Assembly: GCA_047967505.1 (NCBI GenBank)
Contig: CM106539.1
DNA: 64,000 bases
Strand: one strand, 5' to 3'
Source of the DNA: Dipteris shenzhenensis
Lineage: Eukaryota > Polypodiophyta > Polypodiopsida > Gleicheniales
Part shown: positions 34,520-44,753 of the stretch, piece after piece
Numbering within the stretch: the first letter of the stretch is position 1
Layout of the letters: each line of letters opens with the position of its first letter
Made by a program: the position numbers and the translations under genes
Notes under the pieces: generated by a model
The model's database searches: none
Told to the model about the DNA's origin: nothing
What the model saw: only the letters and a program-made list of their open reading frames with translations

Positions 34520-35000
34520 AAGCAAGAAGGCCCTGCTGGTACGGTGACTGTACGACAGAGTACGGATGATGTACGACTGGCGACGATGTACGGTACGGAA
34601 GGACCTGTAGGAGGTGTACGGACTATACTGGGAACCAGTATGGAGCTAGTGCATGGAGTTGCACTACAGTGTACGAAATCCGTACAAGGTACGGATGACG
34701 AGCAGATCTGGTACGGCGATACAGCGTACGGAGCGCTGGTAGAGACGACGAGCAAATCTGGTACAGCGAAGGACGTATGGAGCGTTGGTACGGACGACGA
34801 GCAGATTTGGTGCAGCGAAGGTACGTACGGTGCCTGTGTACGGAGCGGTACGACTGTAGGCTGTACGGCGACGAAGCAGATGTAGTACGTGCTGTACGAA
34901 AGTCAGCGCATGTACATCGTCGATGGAGCTGTATGGAAGTTGAACAGTTGGAGCTGGAGCTTGCGGGCTGGGCTGGAGCTGGGAGGCGAGAGCTCAACGA
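34520..35000 (-). promoter_or_regulatory. Copia leader rich in CCGTAC and CAGATCTG motifs
   Basis: Between the primer site and gag, the sense (minus) strand carries CCGTAC or close variants many times between about 34540 and 34900. It also carries several CCAGATCTGCTC-like segments (plus-strand GAGCAGATCTGG). The same two motifs fill the leader of the gag-only element at 51511. Confidence 0.6.
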
Positions 35001-35015
35001 GGCTCTGATACCAAA

Positions 35016-35286
35016 TGTGAGATCGGGAGAGAGAGCAAAGGTGAGAACTGAAAAATAGGAGAGAGAGAGAGCTGAAAGCTTAGTTGCAAATAGATGAGTG
35101 TAAGAGAGATACAACTAAAGGAGTGAGATAAGGTTTTGTCCTAGTGACAAAACCTTAGTAGTCACTAACCATAGTTAGTGGATTAACTGCGGTTAGGGGA
35201 AAAAACCTCTTAAAGAGGGAAAAGTGCCCCTAACTAGCTTATTAAATTACATTGGTCATTGCTGAATTATATCTATAATTCTAACA
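35016..35286 (-). repeat. Copia 5' LTR
   Basis: This is the promoter-side LTR for the minus-strand element, adjacent to the primer site. Confidence 0.9.
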
Positions 35287-35347
35287 CTAATGGCATGGAG
35301 AGAGAGTGGTGTTGCTTCTCCATGATAGTGGGAAGAGAAAGAGGTAC

Positions 35348-35640
35348 TGTAACATCAGCTCATTCTTAGAGGACTTCTCTGCTCATTCCTCCCAGCTACA
35401 GTTTCCAGTGATCCCTTACTCGTGAGTCTGGTTTCCTTTTTCATCACCATGGAGATCTCTCTCTGAAAACCTCCCCCTAGCCCAATGCTTGCAAAGTGGC
35501 CTCCTCCCTTGGTGCCATGTGTCCCACAAGGGACCTTACCCTTCTAGCCCTCTAGGCCTCATTGTATGCAAGCACCGTCATGCCCTTTGGTTTCCTGCCT
35601 AATCACAATCACACCTCTGGTTTCGGAATTATGGCTGACA
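35348..35640 (-). repeat. Chromovirus 1, 3' LTR
   Basis: It matches 44418-44753 over its whole length apart from one block difference. It lies only 57 bp beyond the copia TSD. Confidence 0.85.
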
Positions 35641-35649
35641 TTACATTCC

Positions 35650-37086
35650 CTTCCCCTTAAGAATGGTTTGCGTCCTTGAAAATAAAATTGGGAAACCTCC
35701 TCTGGAGATTGCTTACCCTTTCCGATGTTGAACTCTCTTCAGGTCTATCTTTTCACTTAACCAGGCATTCTTGTCATATTGTGTGTCGCGTTCTTTTTTC
35801 TTGTCTATCTAAAATTCTTTCTGGTTGATGTGGTAAAGATGCAGGTTCAATAAGTTCAACTAGGACTTCATTTCCAATGAGATTATCATGATCTCCTAAC
35901 TTTCTTTTTAGCCTACTAACATGAAAAACTGGATGTACTCTACATCCCTCAGGTAAGGCTAATTTGTAAGCAAGTTCTTCAATCCTCTTAAGTATTGTGA
36001 ATGGTCCACAATACCTAGGAGACAACTTCGGACATTTACCTGTCTTTAGAGATTATGAAGATTCAGATACCTTAAGGTAGACTTTCTCGTTTACTTCAAA
36101 CTCCAACTTTCTACGATGGGGATTTGCATAACTTCGTGCTCTATCCTGAGCTTTTCTTATGCTATCTTTAGCTAACTTAAGTGTTTGATTCATATCTTCA
36201 AGAAAGTATTTGGCCGCTTGAACCTTCTCTTTTTTGAGTCCCACTGTCATTGGGGCTCTTGGTTGAAATCCATACATCATCATGAATGGACCAAAACGTG
36301 TAGCTGAATGTTTGGCACTATTATATGCAAATTCTAATATGGGCAAATACTGTTTCCAATTAGTTTGCTGTTTACTTACATATGCTCGAATTATATCCTC
36401 AATGATCTGATTGACTCTTTCAGTTTGACCATTGCTTTGTGGATGATCCGCGATGCTCATATTCAATGAAGTTTCTAACCTCTTAAACACAGCTCTTAAA
36501 AATGCAAACTCTTGTATTAACTCAGTCCATCTAGCTTTTCTACCTTTAAGCTCTGGCTGATTACAAATCCACTTAATGCTCTTTTGATCAAAGATGATCT
36601 CAAATTTTGCACGATATAAGTAGTGCCTCTACTTTTTTAAAGCATAGACTATAGCATATAGTTCCTTCTCATATGCTGAGTAATTCCGTTGAGCACGATC
36701 TAACTTTTTGCTTTCAAAAGCCACTGGTCGACCTTTTTGTAAAAGTACCGTTGATTACAAATCCACTTAATGCTCTTTTGATCAAAGATGATCTCAAATT
36801 TTGCACGATATAAGTAGTGCCTCTACTTTTTTAAAGCATAGACTATAGCATATAGTTCCTTCTCATATGCTGAGTAATTCCGTTGAGCACGATCTAACTT
36901 TTTGCTTTCAAAAGCCACATGTCGACCTTTTTGTAAAAGTATCGCCCTAATAGCGAAATCGCTGGCATCTGTCTCAACCACAAATGGTTCGTTGGGATCT
37001 ACTACTTTTAAGACAGGAGCTACTGCTATAGCTACTTTTAATTTTTCAAAACTTCTCTTTTGAGGTTCATCCCATATGAAGGTGCT
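35650..37086 (-). pseudogene. Chromovirus 1 RNase H, truncated integrase and chromodomain
   Basis: RNase H shows VVETDASDFAIRAIL and EKELYAIVYALKK (about 36990-36830). A 194-bp tandem duplication follows. The RNase H end (GRKARWTELIQEFAF, about 36545-36500) then passes directly into FKRLETSLNMS with SIADHPQSNGQTERVNQ. The zinc-binding part and the first two catalytic Asp regions of integrase have been deleted; only the Glu region remains. The C-terminal [19 protein letters not shown] is followed, after a stop at 35774, by a chromodomain-like ECLVK-KDRPEESSTSE segment. This places the element among chromoviruses. Confidence 0.8.
36559..36946 (-). repeat. 194-bp tandem duplication in RNase H
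   Basis: Units 36559-36752 and 36753-36946 are almost identical, both starting GATTACAAATCC on the plus strand. Confidence 0.92.
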
Positions 37087-37091
37087 TCCCT

Positions 37092-38109
37092 TGTTGGAAA
37101 GGTCACCTCCCCATCTGTAAGCCCCCATATGAGGAGAGCATGGGGGAGGGAGACCTAGGGTAGAACCCAACAGGAAATGAGAGAAAGGGGCTGCCACATA
37201 GACAGCATCATGGCTGGCATGTGGGCAGCACATCTAGGACTGTTAAGGGCAGGACACAGGGCCAGGAAAGTACGGAGCAGAAGCAAGTCAGTCTGGGACA
37301 GATTGCGCAGGATCTAGGACATGGAGACGCACTGTTTGCAGAGGCGCAGATATGGCAGGGTGTGCAGGCCCAGATCTGCAGCAGGAACTGTGGGTGTCAG
37401 TGGGCAGGAGACAGGCATTTTATAGGCTGGAGATATGCCTTGAAAGGAGGGCCAAAGGGCCCTGGAAGTTTGGGCCAGACAGCCCTGGTTTGTGTGCCTT
37501 ATAGGGCTGGACCAGCTACAGACTGGTCGGCCAGTCTGTAACAGGCTGGTCGGTTTTTATCAGCCCCCCCTTGGGGCCTATATAAGGAGGCCATTCAGGC
37601 CTCATTTCATCATCATCTGGAGCAGCAATTCCATCAGCAGAAAGAGCAGCAGCAGGGCTATCTTTGGGCCTACAGTCAGGAGGAGAAAGAAGTGCCTTGT
37701 GCTGCAGACTTAGCTTGCAGGAAGCTGCCCACCTAGACTGGTTTCCAGACAGCAAGGTGGAGAAGATCATTCTAGACGGAAAGTCTACTCACGCTCGAGG
37801 TGAAGCACGCGGACTCTAGTCTAGAGATAGCCAGCAGATAGGAGGAGGACTTTTGTGGTAAGATCAGAGGACCACACCATTGGTGGGACTCTGGATCTGT
37901 CTCTTTTGTATTGTGTCCATAGTTGTAGACGGAAATATATTATTTGGTGGTTTCTCTATCTGATTGGTTCATTGTCTATTGATGAGTCTGCACACCTATT
38001 GAATGCACATAAGTAAAGAAGTTTGTGATTCCACACCCACACCGCACACTGTGTGAGCTCCTGGGCATTATTTCCGCTGCGTGTACCCTCTGTTGGGTAT
38101 TTTCTAACA
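37092..38109 (+). repeat. TR-GAG 1, 5' LTR
   Basis: TGTTGGAAAG...TTTTCTAACA. The inverted repeat GACTGGTCGGCCAGTC (37521-37536) lies about 43 bp before TATATAAG (37579). It is the same family as the solo LTR at 61397-62522. Confidence 0.93.
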
Positions 38110-38123
38110 TGGTATCAGAGCCC
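38110..38123 (+). other. Primer binding site, TR-GAG 1
   Basis: TGGTATCAGAGCCC abuts the LTR and is the usual plant copia site complementary to initiator tRNA-Met. Confidence 0.9.
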
Positions 38124-38334
38124 AAGTAGGAGGCTCACAGGTGTGGGAGCGTGAAGGCAGGGACCTTGCTGAAGGACGACCCTGATTCAGAAGCTCTAGG
38201 GAATCGACTTCCACGACTGGAGGATTGTGCCCTTGCGAGAAGGAGGGTGACTCAGGTTTAGTCAGGTGCGTTCAGAGTTCTGGTTTACTGTATTTGAGTT
38301 TGGTTGACTTTGCTGTGCGGTATATACAGCAGAG

Positions 38335-39372
38335 ATGTCGACAGCCTCTTCAGTCCCTGCTATCCCTTCCTCCTCCTCCAGTTTTCTCTCTTTCACTATC
38401 CCTAACTTTGGAGAGACTGGGAACCTGGACGGGACTAATTACCCGATCTGGAAAGTGAAGATCCGGAGTCATTTAGTGGCTCGGAAGTTGTGGAAGCTGA
38501 CCACGGGAGAGGAGTCGAAGCCGGCAGACATGGTGGACAGTAAAGGGAAGGTACTCATGGCAGTAGACAGAGAAGAGCTTGAAGCTTGGGAAGAAAGAGA
38601 TGCCCATGCCCTGGCAATAATCATAGGGACTACGGCGGACTCTGTTCTTCCGCATATCCAGCTGGCCGAGATGTCAGTAGAGGCGTGGGCCACACTGAAG
38701 GATCTGTACGAGACAGATAATACCTCCCGGATCGTGCTTCTTCAGCATCAACTCTACAATCTTGATATGGAAGAAGGCGATACGGTACATAGCCATTTGA
38801 CGAAGGTCAAGGTGGTGCGGGATCAGTTAGCAGCGATTGGTCAGAAGACAGACTCATGCCATCTGGCCTTGATGGTACTGAGGAGATTGCCGCGGAGTTT
38901 CAAGAGCTTTGTTACGGCTGTGACAGCAGGACAGCGGACCAAACCTCTGACATTTGAGGAGTTGTGTCCATTACTGCTACAGGAGGAAGCTCGGGAGAAG
39001 TTCTACAACGGGGACAAAGATGACAAGGCGATGCTGGTGAAGGATTCCGCAGGTCAAGGAAAGGGCAAGCCTAACAGTGGCAAGTCCAATAAAGATGACT
39101 CTGATGACGAGGGGACTTCGAAGAGGAAGCACAAGAAGAAGTGTTTCTATTGTGATACGCTCGGACATTTTGCAAAGGACTGCAGAAAGAAAAAGGCGGA
39201 TCTGAAAAACAAACAGGAGTCTGACCCAGATTCAGAGGGAAAGGCCAAAGCTAATGTGGTAATCGAAGAGTTGTTCTTGGTGACATCACCGAGTGTTACC
39301 GAGGTCAGGTATGTTGATCCCGAAATCACAGTAAGGATGTCTGACATAGAAAGTTGGGTCGACGAGGAGTGA
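38335..39372 (+). CDS. Gag polyprotein of TR-GAG 1, 345 aa, intact
   Basis: It forms the particle shell and binds RNA in copia-type retrotransposons. The N terminus has LDGTNYPIWKVKI (residues 31-43), the hallmark of copia gag. A UBN2-type helical core spans about 80-225 (EAWATLKDLYE, LPRSFKSFV). A Lys/Asp-rich linker and one CCHC zinc knuckle, CFYCDTLGHFAKDC (residues 270-283), follow. The protein runs about 60 residues past the knuckle and stops before any protease motif. ATG 38335 is the first in frame after the primer site. No stop or frameshift lies within it, in contrast with the decayed copia gags in the window. Strongly retained gag without pol is typical of TR-GAG elements. Confidence 0.9.
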   Translation: MSTASSVPAIPSSSSSFLSFTIPNFGETGNLDGTNYPIWKVKIRSHLVARKLWKLTTGEESKPADMVDSKGKVLMAVDREELEAWEERDAHALAIIIGTTADSVLPHIQLAEMSVEAWATLKDLYETDNTSRIVLLQHQLYNLDMEEGDTVHSHLTKVKVVRDQLAAIGQKTDSCHLALMVLRRLPRSFKSFVTAVTAGQRTKPLTFEELCPLLLQEEAREKFYNGDKDDKAMLVKDSAGQGKGKPNSGKSNKDDSDDEGTSKRKHKKKCFYCDTLGHFAKDCRKKKADLKNKQESDPDSEGKAKANVVIEELFLVTSPSVTEVRYVDPEITVRMSDIESWVDEE

Positions 39373-39861
39373 GATGCCTTTGTGAAGGTGAAGGACAGTA
39401 TGGAGCGCTTGGTACCTTCCAGGTGTGTAGCTGTTGACACTGACACGAGGGTGGATTCCATGGAAGGCCCTGGGGTCTCATGGTCAGATGGATGCTGGAC
39501 TTCAGAAGGGGACAGTACAGGATTACACAGGATCTTGGCGGGTGCCTCATTGCGGTACAGGGTTTGCTTTCAGAGCGAACATTCAGGCAGTACAATAGTC
39601 TGGTATGTATTTGATATTCTGCATTTTAGCCTTTATAGCATGCTGTGTGGAGATTCTGCTCTTCATTTGTCTCAGGTTATAAGAGATTGGAAGGAATTGG
39701 CCTTCTTCGAAGGCAGAAGGGGAAGTATTGGTGCTTCTTCAAATCTCGGACGCAGATTGCTAGAAGGTGGTGGACAAAGAGTACTGGAGCCAGAAGAGTA
39801 CCTGCTTGAGAACTCAGCGAGAGTTCATGGTCCAGATTATCTGGAAATATTCATTGGTCGC

Positions 39862-40809
39862 AGAACCCAACAGGAAATGAGAGAAAGGGGCTGCCACATA
39901 GACAGCATCATGGCTGGCATGTGGGCAGCACATCTAGGACTGTTAAGGGCAGGACACAGGGCCAGGAAAGTACGGAGCAGAAGCAAGTCAGTCTGGGACA
40001 GATTGCGCAGGATCTAGGACATGGAGACGCACTGTTTGCAGAGGCGCAGATATGGCAGGGTGTGCAGGCCCAGATCTGCAGCAGGAACTGTGGGTGTCAG
40101 TGGGCAGGAGACAGGCATTTTATAGGCTGGAGATATGCCTTGAAAGGAGGGCCAAAGGGCCTTGGAAGTTTGGGCCAGACAGCCCTGGTTTGTGTGCCTT
40201 ATAGGGCTGGACCAGCTACAGACTGGTCGGCCAGTCTGTAACAGGCTGGTCGCTTTTTATCAGCCCCCCCTTGGGGCCTATATAAGGAGGCCATTCAGGC
40301 CTCATTTCATCATCATCTGGAGCAGCAATTCCATCAGCAGAAAGAGCAGCAGCAGGGCTATCTTTGGGCCTACAGTCAGGAGGAGAAAGAAGTGCCTTGT
40401 GCTGCAGACTTAGCTTGCAGGAAGCTGCCCACCTAGACTGGTTTCCAGACAGCAAGGTGGAGAAGATCATTCTAGACGGAAAGTCTACTCACGCTCGAGG
40501 TGAAGCACGCGGACTCTAGTCTAGAGATAGTCAGCAGATAGGAGAAGGACTTTTGTGGTAAGATCAGAGGACCACACCATTGGTGGGACTCTGGATCTGT
40601 CTCTTTTGTATTGTGTCCATAGTTGTGGACGGAAATATATTATTTGGTGGTTTCTCTATCTGATTGGTTCATTGTCTATTGATGAGTCTGCACACCTATT
40701 GAATGCACATAAGTAAAGAAGTTTGTGATTCCACACCCACACCGCACACTGTGTGAGCTCCTGGGCATTATTTCCGCTGCGTGTACCCTCTGTTGGGTAT
40801 TTTCTGACA
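39862..40809 (+). repeat. TR-GAG 1, 3' LTR lacking its first 70 bp
   Basis: It corresponds to positions 71-1018 of LTR 1. The missing part includes the TGTT start and the polypurine tract before it. Similarity begins abruptly at 39862. Confidence 0.92.
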
Positions 40810-40814
40810 TCCCT

Positions 40815-42197
40815 TCCCCTTAAGTTGGTGCGTCATCAGAACAGCAATCCTACCGTAATCTTGGATGAATCTCCTATAGAATCTTGACAAACCTAAGAAT
40901 ATCTGTAATTCTTCTACATTTGTAGGATGTGGCCATTCCAATATGGCCCTTACTTTGTTAGGGACCGTATGAACCCCTTCTTGGGATATTATATATCCCA
41001 AGTATTTCACTTGTTTTGCAAAGAATTCACATTTGGATTCTTTAGCAAAGAGTGAATTATCTCTAAGTAGGTGGAACACCTTTCGCAAATGTTCCAAATG
41101 CTTTTTCCTGGTTTTACTATATCATCTAAAAATACTACAGCAAATTTTCCTAGATATGGCCGTAAGACACTATTCATGAGTGTCATGAAAGTTGTTGGAG
41201 CATTTGTTAATCCAAATGGCATTACTTTAAATTGATAATGCCCATACCTAGTACGAAATGATGTCTTAGGGACATCTTGTTCCCTAATTCATACTTGGTG
41301 ATATCCTGATCTTAAATCAATTTTAGTAAAGTATTTTGCCCCTTGCAATTGATCAAAGAGGTCATCAATGCGAGGCATAGGATACCTATTTTTACGGTGA
41401 TTTTATTTAGTGCTCAGTAATCTATGCATAAACACATAGTACCATCCTTTTTCTTTACCAGTAAAACTGGTGCAGACCAAGGTGAGCTACTTGATTGGAT
41501 TTGGCCCTTTCTAAGGTATTCCATTAACTATCTTTCGACCTCACGTTCTTCCGTTTGACTAAGCCTATATGGGGGTTTACAAACAGGGATAGATCCATGA
41601 ATTAAATCTATTTTATGATGTACTTCTCGCTCGGGAGGTAAACCATTAGGCAAATCAGATGGAAAAACATCTTTAAATTCAAACATTAAATCATTGAAAG
41701 AAGATTTATACTTTTTAACATTATAAAAAACAATATTACTTCTTTCCGATGCAGAAGACATAAAATCACCAATAAAAGTAAGTTCACAGAGATATACCTC
41801 GCATTCTTCTTGGTATAGTAGTCGTTCCAATTCCATCGAACAAATAAAAGGAGAGTTGGACACATCATGTTCTCCTTGAATCTGGAAGACTCTACCCTCT
41901 TTTTATAATGGAGTTATTAAGATAACTCCACTGTAAGCGATGCCCAAGACTATACAACCATTCTCGACTAAGCACTACATTTGTTTGGTTGAGATGCATG
42001 ATTTGGAAATTCAAGGCATCCTGATAACCCTGAATATCCACCTCTACACCATGTATCACGGTGTCCCAAACTTTTTTATCACTGCCCTTTGCCAAAGAGA
42101 CCACATATTTATGGGCACTGGGACTCTCAGGCAATTTTAATTTCTTAACTAACGAGTAGTTCAAGAAATTATGTGTTGTACTATCATCGACCATCAT
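40815..42197 (-). pseudogene. Chromovirus 1 protease and reverse transcriptase, broken
   Basis: Protease begins near 42190 with VDDSTTHNFLN; the catalytic Asp-Ser-Gly of the family reads Asp-Ser-Thr, so activity is doubtful. RT parts: PPEREVHHKIDLI and the PYRLSQTEEREVER run-in (41640-41530), a stop-broken palm, [12 protein letters not shown] (41222-41187), the active site VVFLDDIV (about 41130), then SKCEFF, KYLGYIIS and LGLSRFYRRFIQDY (to about 40850). The TR-GAG element enters just after this, before RNase H. Confidence 0.82.
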
Positions 42198-42250
42198 TCT
42201 TACTCTTTTCCATGCATCCTCATTAAATCATGAGGACCAAAGGTGGTTTG

Positions 42251-43200
42251 TCACATTGCCGATGATAGACAGCACAAGTGGGTGCTATCCTCATGATAGA
42301 CCTCTACCTCAGTGTACCTTTCAGTATCATTAAGCGGCAACACTTGCACCGCATGCACTTGTTTTTGTGGAGGTCTATTTGGGGCTTTAGCTCCCGCTTG
42401 TTTATTTTTAGGACAGTTCCAAGCGGCATGGTCTTTGCCCAAGCATTTGAAGCAAAGATTTTCTTGCGTGGCTCTTTTATAATCCTCTTTCTTCAAGAAA
42501 GGATAATTTTGTGTTTGAGGTTTCTTAGGTGGTACCTGAGGAACGTCCTCCTTAAAGTGCCCCTTCCTTTTCAAATTGGGAAATTTGTTGAATTTTGGAC
42601 CAAAACCTGTTTGCTTTGAAGTTCCCTCTTTGAATTTCCCCGTTGTATCATCGTATATTTGGGCATACTTAATGGCTTCCTCAAAGATTTTAGGAGAATT
42701 TCTTTTCACCTCAACCTTATAAGTGTCTTTGAGACCTCTCACGAAACTCCTTATCTTTTGGAATTCATTAATTCCCTTCAGCTTAAGGACTGCCTCCCTA
42801 TAGTTTGCTATGTACTGGACTAGAGTGTTTTTACCCATAGTACAATTGTCCCTAGCCTCCCACGCTCTTTCTAATTCATTTTCCGGTAAAAGCTCTTTTA
42901 GGAAGGCTTGTTCAAACTGAGTCCAATACCTAGGAATTCTATCATTTTCCCTGAGGCTCATCCATCATTTATAGGCTTTATTTCCAAGGGAAAGACTTGT
43001 TTCCACGACTTGGTTTTCAGGGGGAGTATTCTTGAGTCGATGGAAGTCTTGCCACTTTTGCAAGAACGTATTAATTGCATCTTTATTACGCTCCTTTTCT
43101 TCCCATTGAAAATTGGCAGTTTCAAGTCCTTAAGGATGTTAGAGGTTTCTGTAAGTCGAGAGGTGGACCTCTTAACTTGATTAGGAGGAATCGATGATTC
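42251..43200 (-). pseudogene. Chromovirus 1 gag
   Basis: A 236-codon frame (42961-42251) has the Retrotrans_gag pattern WTQFEQAFLKELLP...YIANYREAVLKL and a zinc knuckle CFKCLGKDHAAWNC. An upstream portion to about 43200 is in other frames. The leader from 43200 to 44400 has no long frame. Confidence 0.75.
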
Positions 43201-44417
43201 TTCTGTAATAGTTACCGATTGAGAATCGGCTAACTTAGTTTTTGCGTTCGAGTTTCAAGTTTAGTGAATTCCGTATACGGAATTCCATAATCACCGTAGT
43301 CTATGTCCTCCATTTCCACGTTATCCTCTTGAGTTTCAATTTGTACCTCATGTGTTTCCTCTCCAACTATCGCTTTTCCTTTTTTAGCCCTTTCCTAGGC
43401 CTGTCTAACCATATCGTCCCTTTCTGGAGTTGTCATTTTAAAGATGTGTATTTTATAAAGCAAAGCGCTTTATGTCAAAGAGAAAAATATGATGCCCACT
43501 TTCCTGATATTTGTTCGAGGTTTTGGATATGTCTTTGAAATCGACGCGTCCTTTACTTCGCAAGCGATCTTCACTTTCGATTCCGCTTTTGCGCTTTCTT
43601 CTATCTCGAACTCCTCGCTTTGAAATCTCGAACTCCTTGCTACGATCTTCTTTTTTGAATTTGGCGAGGTTTAGAGAAAAAGAGAATGATATCCCTTAGG
43701 ACTTTCAAAAAGAAGCAAAGGTTTTAGAGGGCCCTTGGTACTTTGGAGATAAAAGGGCCTTAAAACCTTTGGAAAGAAAAGGGACCTTGAGACTTTGGAG
43801 AGAGGTGTAAACACATATAATGAGGTGGCTTTTTCCAAAGCCTTGGACCTTTAGGAAATGACGTGGCTTTTCTTCTTGGTACTTTTGCTGCTCTATAGGT
43901 CGATAAAGGCGCCGATTCGCTGAATCCTTCTTCTGAGAAGTTGCCTCAACCTGCATAATAAGTTGCTTATTCACCTCGTGGTTTCCTGCGCTCTTGAAGA
44001 TCCTACTATCCTAGAACCCAAGGTGCAACTGAATTTCAGCGCGCTGCGAGGCTGAGTGCGATCTCCAAACAGTCACGCAGCTCACGCTTCACTGCGCACG
44101 TACCAAGCTACTCCAATCTCCCTTGAGTCTTGATTGTGGCTTTATTAAAGAGCCTAAGATACGCTTCACAAAGCGTGCAACCACCAGATTTGAGTAGTAT
44201 TTCAGCGGCGGCGGCGCAGCCCTCAAATTTGAAGCATAGTCCTCAGACTCAGAGGCTCAGATAGTCAAACGTAGTACTTTAACTCAGCGCCATGTGGATT
44301 TTGAAGACGGGTTGCTACAGTTTGACGACGATTCACACGCTTGCTGTCACGCTGATTCGTGGGCTGCTGAGACTCCATGTGTGTTCGTCCCTTTCTCGTC
44401 AGCGGCTCTGATACCAA

Positions 44418-44753
44418 TGTAACATTAGCTCATTCATAGAGGGCTTCTCTGCTCATTCCTCCCAACCACGGTTTCTAGTGATCCCCTTACTCGTGAGTTT
44501 GGTTTCCTTTTTCATCACCATGGAGATCTCTCTTTGGAAACCTCCCCCTAGCCCAATGCTTGCAAAGTGGCCTCCTCCCTTGGTGCCATAAGTCCCACAA
44601 GGGACCTTACCCTTCTAGCCCTCTCATGGGCTCCCCTTTGCACCTCTTAACTAATGTCTAGGCCTAGGCGTGACCCTAGACCCAAACTGTCAAGCCCTCT
44701 GGTTTCCCGCCTAACCACAATGACACCTCACGGTTCTGGAATTATGGCTGACA
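44418..44753 (-). repeat. Chromovirus 1, 5' LTR
   Basis: It sits beside the primer site at 44402-44417. Confidence 0.85.

Larger units (their letters stand above)
28816..35286 (-). mobile_element. Ty1/copia element with both LTRs
   Basis: Both LTRs are 271 bp (28816-29086 and 35016-35286), beginning TGTTAGAATT and ending CTCACA on the minus strand, with seven differences by eye. The primer site TGGTATCAGAGCC (complement of 35013-35001) fits initiator tRNA-Met. Flanks are GTAAT (28811-28815) and CTAAT (35287-35291), a target duplication with one mismatch. Coding order on the minus strand is gag, protease, integrase, RT, RNase H. The copy is dead because of frameshifts and an internal 556-bp duplication. 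Confidence 0.93.
37092..40809 (+). mobile_element. Gag-only LTR retrotransposon (TR-GAG type), nested
   Basis: It is flanked by TCCCT (37087-37091 and 40810-40814) inside chromovirus 1 and lies in the opposite orientation. LTR 1 is 37092-38109 (1018 bp). The second LTR matches it from 37162/39862 at a constant 2700-bp offset, with six substitutions and no indel over 948 bp. The primer site TGGTATCAGAGCCC begins at 38110. The interior has one intact gag frame and about 490 bp of non-coding DNA. There is no protease, integrase, RT or RNase H. Movement would need enzymes from a partner element. The second LTR lacks its first 70 bp. Confidence 0.92.
35348..44753 (-). mobile_element. Decayed Ty3/gypsy chromovirus
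   Basis: LTRs are 35348-35640 (293 bp) and 44418-44753 (336 bp), TGTCAGCC...TTACA on the minus strand. The right copy has an extra block of about 45 bp. The primer site TGGTATCAGAGCCGCT is the complement of 44402-44417. The polypurine tract is the complement of 35645-35660. Coding order is gag, protease, RT, RNase H, integrase, chromodomain. No clean 5-bp target duplication was found. A gag-only element is nested at 37092-40809. Confidence 0.88.

Noticed and set aside
34543-35114. Overlapping 113-163 codon frames on both strands
   Set aside because: Caused by the CCGTAC-rich leader repeats and LTR; no domain.
35343-35347. GGTAC as a target duplication of chromovirus 1
   Set aside because: The right flank after 44753 is TATAA; there is no match at the expected position.
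37221-37541. 106-codon frame repeated at 39921 as a duplicated gene
   Set aside because: Lies in the two LTRs of TR-GAG 1; non-coding.
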